A program made the position numbers and the translations under genes. The notes beneath the pieces were generated by a model. The model had not been told where the DNA came from. It did not search any database and worked only from the letters and a program-made list of their open reading frames with translations. Source: Bacillus andreraoultii (GTDB taxonomy: Bacteria > Bacillota > Bacilli > Bacillales > Caldibacillaceae). From it: DNA of 60,820 nt. Numbering within the stretch: position 1 is the first letter of the stretch; every line of letters begins with the position of its first letter. Shown here piece after piece: positions 26,784 to 34,979 of this stretch. The DNA lies in contig NZ_LN868937.1 in NCBI RefSeq assembly GCF_001244735.1, positions 2,411,153 to 2,471,972 on the forward strand, given 5' to 3'.

Positions 26784-27125
26784 CTATGAATATTTCAGGT
26801 AATAGTTTTTAAATTGATCCACTGCCTGCTTGCTATCAGTTGTAGTAAAAATTATTACAGATTTTTTACATTTTACTATCGCAATCCCGATATTATTGTT
26901 GTTTTGTAAAAATAATACTGCTTCATATTCCTTATCTAGATTTACCTTCGTAACAATAGTTTTTATTTTTTCCTCTTCCTCTTCTATTTGCCCAAATTGA
27001 TCAATTTTTTCTTTCATACTTATAGGTCTTGCTTCTACATTTTTGTCTTGAGTACTATTTTTAAATAGTATGGAACCAGTAATTACGATAATAATTAGTA
27101 GGGTTGGAAGGATGATTTTTTTCAT
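26784..27125 (-). CDS. Membrane-anchored protein of unknown function
   Basis: A 113-residue protein beginning with a Lys pair and a hydrophobic helix (residues 4-20), which is either a signal peptide without a lipobox or a membrane anchor. The rest is a small soluble domain with an acidic stretch (EEEEEK) followed by 'YEAVLFLQNNNNIGIAIVKC' and 'SVIIFTTTDSKQAVDQFKNYY', an alternating beta-helix pattern. I do not recognise the family. The ATG at 27125 follows AGAAGGGA. It sits among gene fragments between an insertion sequence and the redox cluster. Confidence 0.6.
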   Translation of the reverse strand: MKKIILPTLLIIIVITGSILFKNSTQDKNVEARPISMKEKIDQFGQIEEEEEKIKTIVTKVNLDKEYEAVLFLQNNNNIGIAIVKCKKSVIIFTTTDSKQAVDQFKNYYLKYS

Positions 27126-27184
27126 TTTTAAAAGTCCCTTCTTATTTAGTAGTTATAGTTGCTTAGAAATACTGATGAGACCAG

Positions 27185-27420
27185 TTAGTTGAATTGAATA
27201 TTGTAAATCTCATCAAAATTAATAGTTGGTGAGATTTCAATTTTGTTCTCTTGATGTGCATATTGTCCATAAGCTTTCAATCTATTCGGTAAACTAGCTG
27301 CTGGTTCAACGGCAAAATACATATATAATTTATATTCGTCGCTGTTATTATCAATAGTTCTTTTAAAGCGTCCTTACCAAGACTGTTCTAATAGTTCAAT
27401 TTTATTATATAAACCAATGT
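27185..27420 (-). pseudogene. Fragment of an unknown gene with an in-frame stop
   Basis: On the minus strand a frame reads 'YNKIELLEQSW', then a TAA, then 'GRFKRTIDNNSDEYKLYMYF', and ends 'FDEIYNIQFN' with a stop at 27185. The upstream part is missing. The reading frame is protein-like on both sides of the stop codon, so this looks like a decayed C terminus. Family not recognised. Confidence 0.45.
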
Positions 27421-27528
27421 AAAATCACCTATTTTTAATAGTTTTGAAAAATCAATAACAAGTCTTACGGTAAAGAGGAAAAATGACAAATGACCTTTTA
27501 TGTTTATTTCAATACTATAATAGTCGAA

Positions 27529-27564
27529 AATAACCGTAACTCATAAAAATGAATTACGGTTATT
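27529..27564. terminator. Terminator in the degraded region
   Basis: AATAACCGTAA and TTACGGTTATT form an 11-pair perfect stem. It lies after the small membrane protein gene (minus strand) that ends at 27637 and could serve either strand. Confidence 0.65.
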
Positions 27565-27636
27565 CTATTGGGAGTAGTCCTTATCCCAACAATCGATATT
27601 CGTATCATAGATTTTATTCATGTTCACTTGTTCGAT

Positions 27637-27795
27637 TCATTTATTTTTATCTTTATCGTAATTTTTCAATGCTAACTTAGTTGCAAAATAAACAACACAT
27701 CCAAGTACGAAAAGGTTAATTAACGAGCCGATTAAACCAAGACCCCATCCGCCAAAACCATATCCATGCATCATTCCACCATAACCCCACATCAT
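27637..27795 (-). CDS. Small Gly/Tyr-rich membrane protein
   Basis: A 52-residue protein starting MMWGYGGMMHGYGFGGWG, followed by a single hydrophobic helix ('LGLIGSLINLFVLGCVVYFA') and a charged tail rich in Lys and Asp. Small proteins with this Met/His/Gly/Tyr-rich head occur near metal and redox genes in Bacillus, but the function is unknown. The ATG at 27795 follows AGGAGGG by 6 bases. The frame continues upstream into a duplicated piece of the TlpA/ResA-like gene (27856-27930), which is probably accidental, so I do not use the upstream start. Confidence 0.65.
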   Translation of the reverse strand: MMWGYGGMMHGYGFGGWGLGLIGSLINLFVLGCVVYFATKLALKNYDKDKNK

Positions 27796-27855
27796 GTTTA
27801 TCCCTCCTAGTGACAAATATACCATTAGTTTTCCAACTTTACGATTCTTTATAAG

Positions 27856-27930
27856 TAAAGGAATTGGAAAAGTAAGACCATAGTCACTTACAAATTCTTT
27901 TATACGTGCCATTCCTTTACAAGACTTGTT
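27856..27930 (-). pseudogene. Duplicated 75-base fragment of the adjacent TlpA/ResA-like gene
   Basis: This segment matches 28128-28203 with only one substitution and one single-base deletion. It encodes the same peptide 'ARIKEFVSDYGLTFPIPL'. The flanks do not match on either side. It is a recent partial duplication that now lies upstream of, and in frame with, the small membrane protein gene. Confidence 0.8.
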
Positions 27931-27980
27931 GTGATACCAACATTTCCCATTAAATTTGTTTAAATTATATGCAGCTTGAA

Positions 27981-28601
27981 TTATTTAAGATTCTTTGTTA
28001 AGTCTATTAACATTTGTTCATCCATTGGGCCGACGATTTTTTTCACGATTACACCATTTTGATCAATGATATAGCTAGTAGGAATGGCATGGGCTTCATA
28101 TAAAGTTCCAATTTCTCCGGTTTCATCTAAAGGAATTGGAAAAGTAAGACCATAATCACTTACAAATTCTTTTATACGTGCCATTCCTTTATCAAGACTT
28201 GTTAGATTGACTGCTACTATTTCAATTCCCTTATTTTTATTTTTTTTATAGAAATTTTGTAAATGGGGCATTTCGGCTTTACAAGGCGGACACCAAGTAG
28301 CCCAGAAGTTTAGTATAACTATTTTTCCACGTAAGTCAGTTAACTTTACAAACTCCCCTGTTAAATTAACTAATTCAAAATCAGGAGCCGGTTCATTCTC
28401 TTCGATAGAGCTAGTTCCCCATTGAATTTTATTATTCTTCGTTTTTCGTTCTTCGAGTGTAGGGGCATTATCTACTGTTGAGGATAATTCATCATCAGCT
28501 AATTTAGTGTTTTGTTTTAACTCATACTGTTTCCAAATATTAACACTTATAAGAACAATCGCTAAAAAAACGATTCCTGCTGTTAAAAATTTTTTATACA
28601 T
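27981..28601 (-). CDS. TlpA/ResA-family thiol-disulfide oxidoreductase
   Basis: A membrane-anchored thioredoxin-like protein of 206 residues. An N-terminal helix (residues 5-22) anchors it outside the membrane. A thioredoxin fold follows, with the active site W-C-P-P-C in 'NFWATWCPPCKAEMP' near residues 104-108 and the cis-Pro in 'HAIPTSYIID'. Such proteins reduce cytochrome c haem-binding cysteines or other exported thiols and take electrons from CcdA, which is encoded in the same cluster. The start overlaps the preceding gene by 8 bases, which implies translational coupling, and GGGGAGGGGAAG lies upstream. A 75-base piece of this gene is duplicated downstream. Confidence 0.9.
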   Translation of the reverse strand: MYKKFLTAGIVFLAIVLISVNIWKQYELKQNTKLADDELSSTVDNAPTLEERKTKNNKIQWGTSSIEENEPAPDFELVNLTGEFVKLTDLRGKIVILNFWATWCPPCKAEMPHLQNFYKKNKNKGIEIVAVNLTSLDKGMARIKEFVSDYGLTFPIPLDETGEIGTLYEAHAIPTSYIIDQNGVIVKKIVGPMDEQMLIDLTKNLK

Positions 28602-29226
28602 GACGATTCTTCCCCTCCCCTTTTGGCAGTTTTAGAGAAATTATTGTAATCACGGTTAACCATATTAATGTAAGTACTTTTAATGACAAAATTGATTCAA
28701 AAATACTCATGACGACTAATTCCAACAATACAAGTATTAGGAGTAACTGAACAGGCATAGTAAGGCTTTTATTCTTATGCCATATAAATAAAAAGATAGA
28801 TATTCCTAATAAAATAACATGAAAAATAGTCATTAAGACATTGTGGTTTAAATAACTTTCTATTAGGACAAAAATGAAATAAAAGAGTAAATATAATCTG
28901 GAGAATTCAAAAAAAAATGTTCGGGATTTATTCATCCAAATGATAAAATAGATGGTAAGAAACAATAATGCCAATATATGTCCCAACCAGCCCCCATTGT
29001 AATATAGAACAGACATTGGATAATCAATAAAAAGTGAGAAGTGAAATAATATATAACTAAACTTCCATATTAAAACATAATAGAAAAAACTATTTCCATA
29101 CCAATCACTTGTTTTTTCCTTAAAGGCAATTCTGTAAACTACAGAAGCTAAAATAAAAGCAATGACTACTGCAAGTATAGTTGAGGACACGGTTAAGTTC
29201 CCTATTTGATAGTAATTCAAGACCAC
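28594..29226 (-). CDS. Polytopic membrane protein of the redox cluster
   Basis: A 210-residue protein with six or seven hydrophobic segments. It begins with 'YYQIGNLTVSSTILAVVIAF' and has 'YNGGWLGHILALLF' in the middle. The first segments and the GGWLGH motif bring to mind the prolipoprotein diacylglyceryl transferase-like proteins found beside ccdA/tlpA genes, but the match is too weak to name it. It lies between ccdA and the TlpA/ResA-like gene and overlaps the latter by 8 bases, so it probably works with them at the membrane. The start is a GTG at 29226 after AGGTGAG. Confidence 0.65.
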   Translation of the reverse strand: MVLNYYQIGNLTVSSTILAVVIAFILASVVYRIAFKEKTSDWYGNSFFYYVLIWKFSYILFHFSLFIDYPMSVLYYNGGWLGHILALLFLTIYFIIWMNKSRTFFFEFSRLYLLFYFIFVLIESYLNHNVLMTIFHVILLGISIFLFIWHKNKSLTMPVQLLLILVLLELVVMSIFESILSLKVLTLIWLTVITIISLKLPKGEGKNRHV

Positions 29227-29274
29227 TCACCTACAAATTTTTTATTGACCTTCTTTAGATATATGTCGAAAACC

Positions 29275-29295
29275 CTCGTGACTTCTAATCACGAG
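29275..29295. terminator. Hairpin between ccdA and the downstream genes
   Basis: CTCGTGA and TCACGAG form a 7-pair perfect stem with a 7-base loop, but no T run follows. It may attenuate or process the transcript between ccdA and the next gene. Confidence 0.5.
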
Positions 29296-29365
29296 TTGTT
29301 GACACAGGGTATTCCATGTATTTAATGGATTTTGCTACAATAAATATCGATTATTAAGAACTCGC

Positions 29366-30079
29366 TTAAAACTCAAATAAACTAAAAGACGATAACCAAG
29401 CGCTGATTTTTTGCATTTGTCCGCTCAACACCAAAAAACCTAGTATAACCATTATCATTCCATTGATAAATGATAGCTTTGGTAGATATTTATTGAGTAC
29501 TCTTAGCGATTTGAGTGAGTATGAAATAAAAATTGAAATAATAAAAAACGGAATCGCCATTCCTAATGAATAGGCACTTAAAAGAAGAATGCCTTGATTC
29601 AATGTTTCTGTTGAACTAGCTAAAAGTAATATAGATGAAAGTGCTAGACTCACACAAGGGGACCAACCTGTAGCAAAAGCCATTCCTAAAACAACAGAAT
29701 GAATGAGCCCCTTAGATTTCTTAGTAACAATCGGTTTCTTTTCCAACATTAAAAACTTAACATTAAGTAAACCGGCCATCTGAAGACCAAAAATAATAAT
29801 GATGAATCCAGCAATTTGCATAACAATTAGGCGGTAGTCAGCAAGAACCTTTCCGATAAGACCGGCAGAAGCACCAAGTGCAATAAAGACGAAACTAAAA
29901 CCTAGAATAAATCCAATAGACCGAATATAAAGTTTGTCTCGATCCACCTGTAATTGTGAATTTTCAATTTTCCCTCCAGTTAAATGTGTGATATAGGCTG
30001 GTAATAACGGAAATACACAAGGTGAAAAAAATGAGAGTAACCCTGCTACAATGGCAAACCATATACCAATATCATTCAT
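29366..30079 (-). CDS. ccdA: Cytochrome c biogenesis / thiol electron transfer protein CcdA
   Basis: A six-helix membrane protein of 237 residues that passes electrons from cytosolic thioredoxin to extracytoplasmic thiol oxidoreductases. The two redox cysteines are seen in 'FFSPCVFPLLPAY' near residue 21 and 'GWSPCVSLALSS' near residue 143, each in the family's S-P-C motif. The gene is followed by the membrane protein and the TlpA/ResA-like gene on the same strand and preceded by a glutaredoxin gene, so the four form an electron relay. The ATG at 30079 has AGGGAGG upstream. A perfect 20-bp palindrome lies 100 bases upstream and may be its operator. Confidence 0.93.
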   Translation of the reverse strand: MNDIGIWFAIVAGLLSFFSPCVFPLLPAYITHLTGGKIENSQLQVDRDKLYIRSIGFILGFSFVFIALGASAGLIGKVLADYRLIVMQIAGFIIIIFGLQMAGLLNVKFLMLEKKPIVTKKSKGLIHSVVLGMAFATGWSPCVSLALSSILLLASSTETLNQGILLLSAYSLGMAIPFFIISIFISYSLKSLRVLNKYLPKLSFINGMIMVILGFLVLSGQMQKISAWLSSFSLFEF

Positions 30080-30181
30080 TGAATTTCTACCTCCCTCCTA
30101 CTTCTTTCACCTTACAAGTAAATATTAGAATTAATTTCTATCATTCATCACAGTAATACAGTGCGGGGTATATAATAATTC

Positions 30182-30201
30182 GTATACCTATATAGGTATA
30201 C
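30182..30201. promoter_or_regulatory. 20-bp perfect palindrome upstream of ccdA (CsoR/CstR-like operator)
   Basis: GTATACCTATATAGGTATAC is a perfect palindrome. Its form, ATACC-N6-GGTAT, resembles operators of the CsoR/CstR family of copper or sulfur-stress repressors, which have GC tracts flanked by ATA/TAT. It lies between the glutaredoxin gene and ccdA. No CsoR-type gene is in the window, so this assignment is inference. Confidence 0.5.
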
Positions 30202-30239
30202 TATCTGAACAATAATAGTAAGTCAATCATAATAACTTT

Positions 30240-30476
30240 TTAAGACAGCATCACTTCCAGCATTTTAACTGGATCAAAGCCACTAATCCATTGTCCATGG
30301 AAATTAGTTTGTGGTACAGTAAATTTACCAGTTTTTCCTATTAGTTTAATCAAAGCTAGCGGGTGAAAATCTACATTAATCTCCTTATACGATATTTCAT
30401 TTAATTCAAGAAAATTCTTTACCATTCCACAGACCGGACATGTTGTTGACGTATAGACAGTTACCTCTTGTCTCAT
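30240..30476 (-). CDS. Glutaredoxin-family protein
   Basis: A 78-residue thioredoxin-fold protein of the glutaredoxin/NrdH type. The active site is C-P-V-C in 'TSTTCPVCGMVKNFLE' near residues 13-16. A TVP cis-Pro motif ('GKFTVPQTNFHG') and a 'ISGFDPVKM' segment follow, which bind glutathione or a bacillithiol-like partner in relatives. The ATG follows AGGAGAAAGGG. It lies upstream of ccdA on the same strand and probably exchanges electrons with that membrane relay or handles a metal-stressed thiol pool. Confidence 0.88.
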   Translation of the reverse strand: MRQEVTVYTSTTCPVCGMVKNFLELNEISYKEINVDFHPLALIKLIGKTGKFTVPQTNFHGQWISGFDPVKMLEVMLS

Positions 30477-30619
30477 TTTTTCCCTTTCTCCTTAAGATCA
30501 GATTATGTTAGTAAGTTCTTTTCTATTCTAATGGCTAAATCAAAGACAACGCTTGTCCCCTACTTCTCATAGGTATTGATGTAGCAAGAAATGGACACCT
30601 TTTGCAGCATTATTCCCCT

Positions 30620-30715
30620 GTTTCAGCAAAATACTTGTTTCTTTCCAGTGTAAAGAACAGAATTGGAATCGTTAGTACAATACCTGTTAAATTAAAACAT
30701 AAAAATTATCAAACT
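30620..30715 (-). pseudogene. Possible fragment of a membrane protein gene
   Basis: On the minus strand a short frame reads 'FNLTGIVLTIPILFFTLERN' and then 'KYFAETGE' before a stop. There is no ribosome binding site and no start of its own. It looks like the decayed end of a membrane protein gene between chrA and the glutaredoxin gene. Confidence 0.25.
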
Positions 30716-30738
30716 ATAATTATAGTTTTATTGTGATA

Positions 30739-31938
30739 TTAGGAAAGTGGCAAAATTGTCCCCCCAATGGCGCCTGCAATCACTATGATCCATGGTGGTA
30801 GTTTCCAGTAGACTAACAAGCTGAACAAAATTGCCGCAAAAGCAAAGTCAATGGGTGCTAATATAGAAGTAGTCCAAATCGGATGGTAAAACGCAGAAAT
30901 TAATATACCTACTACTCCTGCATTAACCCCCATTAAAGCACTGTTAACTTTTGGATTACGCCGGAAATAATCCCAGAAAGGAAGTGCTCCAAATATTAAT
31001 AAAAATGCTGGTAAAAATATCGCAACAGTAGCTAATACACCTCCTACCCACCCGTTCATTACAGTACCTAAGTAGGCTGCAAATGTAAATAATGGACCTG
31101 GAACGGCTTGAGCTGCCCCATATCCTGCCAGAAAAGTTTCTTCACTTAACCAACCAGTTGTTACAAATTCTCGTTCAAGCAAAGGCAATACGACATGCCC
31201 TCCGCCAAACACTAACGAGCCAGACCGGTAAAAACTATCAAACATTGCAATCCAATGAATGGAAGTTACTTCTCTTAATAGTGGAAGTATGATGAGTAGG
31301 GAAAAAAATAATACAAGACACCCTGTCGCAAAGCTCCGATTGAGCGAAAACTCTACTTGACTATCAAGTTCTACTTCCTGTTGTCTATATAAAATAAAAC
31401 CTAAAAGTGCTGATAAAAGGATCATACCTACTTGTGTATAGGCTGTTTGCCATAATAGTGTTACTACTAATACTAACAAGGCAATTGATTTTCTCTTTAA
31501 ATCAGGTGTCAGTTTTTGAGCCATTCCTAAAATAGCATGAGCAACAATGGCAACAGCAACAATTTTTAAACCATGAATCCAACCTGCATTACTTATATCT
31601 AGTCCTTGAAGCATCAATGCGAAAATGATCAGTACAATGACAGAAGGCAAGGTAAAACCAATAAAGGAGACAATGCCTCCTAGGACTCCTGCACGTATAA
31701 CACCTATACCAATACCTACTTGACTGCTAGCAGGACCAGGTAAAAACTGGCATAAAGCCACTAAGTCAGCATAACTTTTTTCGTCCATCCATTTTCTTCT
31801 TTGAATATATTCACTATGAAAATATCCAAGATGAGCTGTTGGCCCGCCAAATGATGTTAAACCTAATCTAGTCGATACTAATAAAATTTCAAGTAAAATT
31901 GATAATTTACTAATTTCTCTCGTTTTTGATTTATCCAC
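30739..31938 (-). CDS. chrA: Chromate transporter ChrA (long-chain CHR family)
   Basis: A 399-residue membrane protein with two homologous CHR halves. The first half shows 'RLGLTSFGGPTAHLGYFHSE' and 'LVALCQFLPGPASSQVGIGI'. The second repeats the pattern with 'FYRSGSLVFGGGHVVLPLLE' and 'GYGAAQAVPGPLFTFAAYLG'. Long CHR proteins export chromate, or take part in sulfate-related transport. The GTG start at 31938 follows a GGGGGGAGAGGG tract; the longer frame adds a non-conserved 29-residue extension and is rejected. It is monocistronic and not accompanied by chrR or chrB. Its neighbours are redox genes. Confidence 0.93.
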   Translation of the reverse strand: MDKSKTREISKLSILLEILLVSTRLGLTSFGGPTAHLGYFHSEYIQRRKWMDEKSYADLVALCQFLPGPASSQVGIGIGVIRAGVLGGIVSFIGFTLPSVIVLIIFALMLQGLDISNAGWIHGLKIVAVAIVAHAILGMAQKLTPDLKRKSIALLVLVVTLLWQTAYTQVGMILLSALLGFILYRQQEVELDSQVEFSLNRSFATGCLVLFFSLLIILPLLREVTSIHWIAMFDSFYRSGSLVFGGGHVVLPLLEREFVTTGWLSEETFLAGYGAAQAVPGPLFTFAAYLGTVMNGWVGGVLATVAIFLPAFLLIFGALPFWDYFRRNPKVNSALMGVNAGVVGILISAFYHPIWTTSILAPIDFAFAAILFSLLVYWKLPPWIIVIAGAIGGTILPLS

Positions 31939-32270
31939 TTCCCTCTCCCCCCAAGCCGAAACCATAATTCGTTCATAATCTCGCTTCTTATAACGGATAA
32001 TAACATGTAAGAAATTATCGAACAATCAATTTACAAAAAATTAACATTGAGGACTTTAATGATAAATCTCCGGAGTACGATATTTTAAATAAATAATCAA
32101 AATAATATTTTATTATTACTATTTAATAGCATTCGAAATAAATAAAACAACGAAAACTACATGACAATAATCTTATGTAATTTTTAGAAATTTGTGTTAA
32201 AATTACATTGATTATATAATGAACAATTCTTAGACACTTCCAAAATAGGATCATATCATACGAATTTAAT
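31939..32270. other. AT-rich intergenic region upstream of chrA
   Basis: No gene is supported here. The stretch is AT-rich and forms the divergent upstream regions of chrA and of the gene at 32397. Confidence 0.5.
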
Positions 32271-32376
32271 AAAGAAAACTCATGTCTAGAGCCTTTAGGC
32301 GAAGAGAGAGCCGTAGTTGCGCTTATGCGTGTAGGAAAGTAAAAATTAAAAAATTCATATTTTCCTATTAGCTAAA
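32271..32376. repeat. Dispersed structured element, copy 3 (short form)
   Basis: This copy has the GCC-TTTA-GGC mini-hairpin, AGAGCCGTAGTTGCGCTTATGC and the 3' hairpin GGAAAGTA...TATTTTCC. A G-C pair of copy 4 has become a G-T pair here, so the stem is kept. The copy ends CTATTAGCTAAAA, directly before the ribosome binding site of the gene at 32397. Confidence 0.65.
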
Positions 32377-32396
32377 AATAATTGAAGGAGGATGTA

Positions 32397-32975
32397 ATGT
32401 TAAAAAGATTAGGGTACGATAAACAGGTAAAATTGGAATTTAATGGTAAACGGTTATGTGGACTTTGGTTACTCATTATTGGTGCAGTAATTATAGTAGC
32501 AACAGTCGTAGGCGGTGAATATATTTTAAACCCCATTGTTTTTATGATTGGTTTTGGAATTGGGTTTTATTTAACAAATTACAATAAAACAATTCTTACA
32601 AAATTTACGGATGGTGAATTTACGGAGTTTCAAGAAAAAATGTCTCGGATTGGTATACTTTCCTTATTCCCATTGATTTTTATTCTAGGAGGTACATTTA
32701 TTCCAAGTGGTGATTGGCGAATGATGTGGTTAGGAGCATTACTTGCCACTGGTATTCACTTTTTGCCGTTTTATTTTGTGCATGGAAAGTCAATGATTTA
32801 CCTAGCCGTAATCTGTTCAGTTTCCGCAATTGTTGGTATGTTTAGTAAAGATATTCCTTTCCTATATTTTGGGGTTGCCGATGGAATAGTTAAAACACTT
32901 TTCGGTTTGTATTTATTATTTTTTACAAATAAATCTAGTGAAAATGATTCTTTTCAGTTTCCTAGTTTGAAATAG
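32397..32975 (+). CDS. Multi-pass membrane protein of unknown function
   Basis: A 192-residue protein with six hydrophobic segments. A short cytosolic N terminus is followed by 'LCGLWLLIIGAVIIVATVVG'. Later motifs are 'FIPSGDWRMMWLGALLATGI' and 'HFLPFYFVHGKSMIYLAVIC'. The pattern (a DUF6609/DUF308-like small transporter-type fold) is not specific enough to name. The ATG at 32397 follows AAGGAGG. Element copy 3 lies in its leader. A terminator-like hairpin follows at 33018. Confidence 0.7.
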   Translation: MLKRLGYDKQVKLEFNGKRLCGLWLLIIGAVIIVATVVGGEYILNPIVFMIGFGIGFYLTNYNKTILTKFTDGEFTEFQEKMSRIGILSLFPLIFILGGTFIPSGDWRMMWLGALLATGIHFLPFYFVHGKSMIYLAVICSVSAIVGMFSKDIPFLYFGVADGIVKTLFGLYLLFFTNKSSENDSFQFPSLK

Positions 32976-33017
32976 GTTCGTGATAATTAAGTTCATTTTT
33001 AAAATCTAATGCTCTTA

Positions 33018-33057
33018 GCCGCAGCTTTAGTCGTTTTGCGGCCTTCTCCTTCTTTTC
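33018..33057 (+). terminator. Terminator after the 32397 gene
   Basis: GCCGCA pairs with TGCGGC over a 13-base loop, followed by a C/T-rich tail. It precedes the cotA promoter region. Confidence 0.6.
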
Positions 33058-33247
33058 CTTTCCAAAATTAACACTTATCATAGGTTAATCAGTAAGGCAC
33101 TTGTTCTATAGAGTCATCAGTAACTTCACTATCCTCCAAGTACAATTTGTAGTAAATATTTCTTTAGTTCCTAGTTATTCGCCGGTGTCCACCTACGATT
33201 CGGTCACATATTCATGTAATAAATGTGTGTATAAAGGGTGTGTCAAA

Positions 33248-34789
33248 ATGACGAGTAGATTGGAGAAATTTGTAGATCAACTACCAATTCCAGAGTATTT
33301 ACAACTACGGAGAAGCAGAAATCCTAACTTTTTCCATGAAATTACGATGGAGGAATTCGAGCAAAAGTTACATCGTGATTTACCCGCGACAAGATTGTGG
33401 GGTTATAATGGACAGTTTCCAGGACCGGTTATTGAAGCGTTTGAAGGAGATCCTATCCGTATTCTTTGGCAGAATAACTTACCAGAGGAGCACTTTTTAC
33501 CAGTAGATGAAACAATCTTGCATCATGAAAATATGCCGGAAGTACGAACCGTCGTCCATTTGCATGGCAGTGAAACAGAGCCAGATAGTGATGGTTATCC
33601 TGATGCGTGGTATACAAATAATTTTGAGGAGGTAGGCCCTGCTTTTAAAAATAAAGTCTATTATTATCCAAACCAACAAAGGGGCGCCACCCTCTGGTAT
33701 CATGATCACGCGGCCGGTATTACCCGCCTCAATGTATATGCCGGCCTAGTTGGTATGTACATTCTTCGTGGGCGTGATGAACAAAGATTAAATTTACCAC
33801 GTGGACCTTATGAAATTCCGCTTATCGTTACAGACAGAACATTCAATGACGATGGTTCGTTATTTTATCCTAGTCAGCCGAATAATCCTTCCGCAAACTT
33901 GCCTAATCCTTCCGTTGTCCCCTTCTTTTTAGGTGATACAATTTTAGTAAATGGGAAAGTTTGGCCATATTTAGAAGTTGAACCGAGAAAATATCGATTC
34001 CGCTTATTAAATGCCTCGAACACAAGAGCGTATCAATTTTACCTAGATAACGGAGCCCCCATTACTCAAATTGGATCAGACGGTGGCCTATTGCAGCAAC
34101 CCGTTCTTATTGAACAACTAGCACTAGAGCCTGCCGAGCGAGCTGATTTAATTGTTGACTTCTCCCATTTTGAAGGGGAAACGATTACGTTAAAAAACAT
34201 CCTTGGTCCAAATGCAAATCCCGATGATGAAACGGATGACATTATGCAATTTCGTGTCACAAAGCGACTCTCAAGTCGGGATATGACTTCAATTCCAAGA
34301 ATATTATCAAGAATTCCGATTCTCGAACCAATAGATGTTTCTAGAATAAGAAATATGCGGTTAACAACACAAACGGATGAATACGGTCGCCCAGTCTTGC
34401 TTCTGAATAATAAAAGATGGACAGATCCCGTTACTGAATTACCACGACTTGGTTCCACTGAAATTTGGTCACTCATGAATTTGACCGCATTTGCTCATCC
34501 GATTCACATTCATCTCGTCCAGTTTCAAATTCTTGACAGAAGACCTTTTAACGTTAACCTCTACAATCAGAGAGGAGAAATTCAGTACACAGGCCCAGCT
34601 GTCCCTCCACCAGAAAATGAACGGGGATGGAAAGATACCGTAACAGCTCCGGCAGGACAAATTACCCGCGTCATCATGCGATTTGAGCCATATACTGGAG
34701 ATTACGTATGGCATTGTCATATTTTGGAACATGAAGACTATGATATGATGCGTCCATTTACAGTTAAACCACCGAGAGATGAAAATTAA
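33248..34789 (+). CDS. cotA: CotA-type multicopper oxidase (spore coat laccase / bilirubin oxidase)
   Basis: A 513-residue three-cupredoxin oxidase, the same length as B. subtilis CotA, which makes the brown spore-coat pigment and oxidises phenols or bilirubin. Copper ligands are visible in order: 'VVHLHGSETEPDSDG', 'LWYHDHAAGITRLNVYAG', 'HPIHIHLVQFQIL' and the type-1 site 'WHCHILEHEDYDMM'. There is no signal peptide, as expected for a coat protein assembled from the mother cell. I use the ATG at 33248, which is preceded by AAAGGGTG; the longer frame adds a non-conserved AT-rich leader. It is monocistronic with a hairpin after it. Regulation by sigma-K is likely, but I see no clean promoter. 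Confidence 0.95.
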   Translation: MTSRLEKFVDQLPIPEYLQLRRSRNPNFFHEITMEEFEQKLHRDLPATRLWGYNGQFPGPVIEAFEGDPIRILWQNNLPEEHFLPVDETILHHENMPEVRTVVHLHGSETEPDSDGYPDAWYTNNFEEVGPAFKNKVYYYPNQQRGATLWYHDHAAGITRLNVYAGLVGMYILRGRDEQRLNLPRGPYEIPLIVTDRTFNDDGSLFYPSQPNNPSANLPNPSVVPFFLGDTILVNGKVWPYLEVEPRKYRFRLLNASNTRAYQFYLDNGAPITQIGSDGGLLQQPVLIEQLALEPAERADLIVDFSHFEGETITLKNILGPNANPDDETDDIMQFRVTKRLSSRDMTSIPRILSRIPILEPIDVSRIRNMRLTTQTDEYGRPVLLLNNKRWTDPVTELPRLGSTEIWSLMNLTAFAHPIHIHLVQFQILDRRPFNVNLYNQRGEIQYTGPAVPPPENERGWKDTVTAPAGQITRVIMRFEPYTGDYVWHCHILEHEDYDMMRPFTVKPPRDEN

Positions 34790-34870
34790 TTTTTTTATGT
34801 TTGTGCGTTTTCTTAAGCATCCTATTCAACTAAATCTCTTTTAATGGACACATATTGACAGAACATGAAT

Positions 34871-34899
34871 AAAGACGCCTCGTATTGATGGTGTCTTTA
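34871..34899. terminator. Shared hairpin between cotA and yfnB
   Basis: AAAGACgCC and GGtGTCTTT form a stem with flanking A/T-rich sequence between two convergent genes. Confidence 0.6.
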
Positions 34900-34979
34900 C
34901 TTGATTTACCGTTATATATTGGATGGGCACAAATCCATACCATTTTTATTTTTAAAAAGAGAGTTCCTTAATAGATGTG

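Noticed and set aside
27637-27912. A 91-residue protein starting inside the duplicated TlpA/ResA-like fragment
   Set aside because: The first 18 or so codons come from a 75-bp duplication. The strong AGGAGGG site and ATG at 27795 define the native gene.
33101-33247. N-terminal extension of the CotA-type oxidase
   Set aside because: It is not conserved, and the start at 33248 gives exactly the length of B. subtilis CotA.
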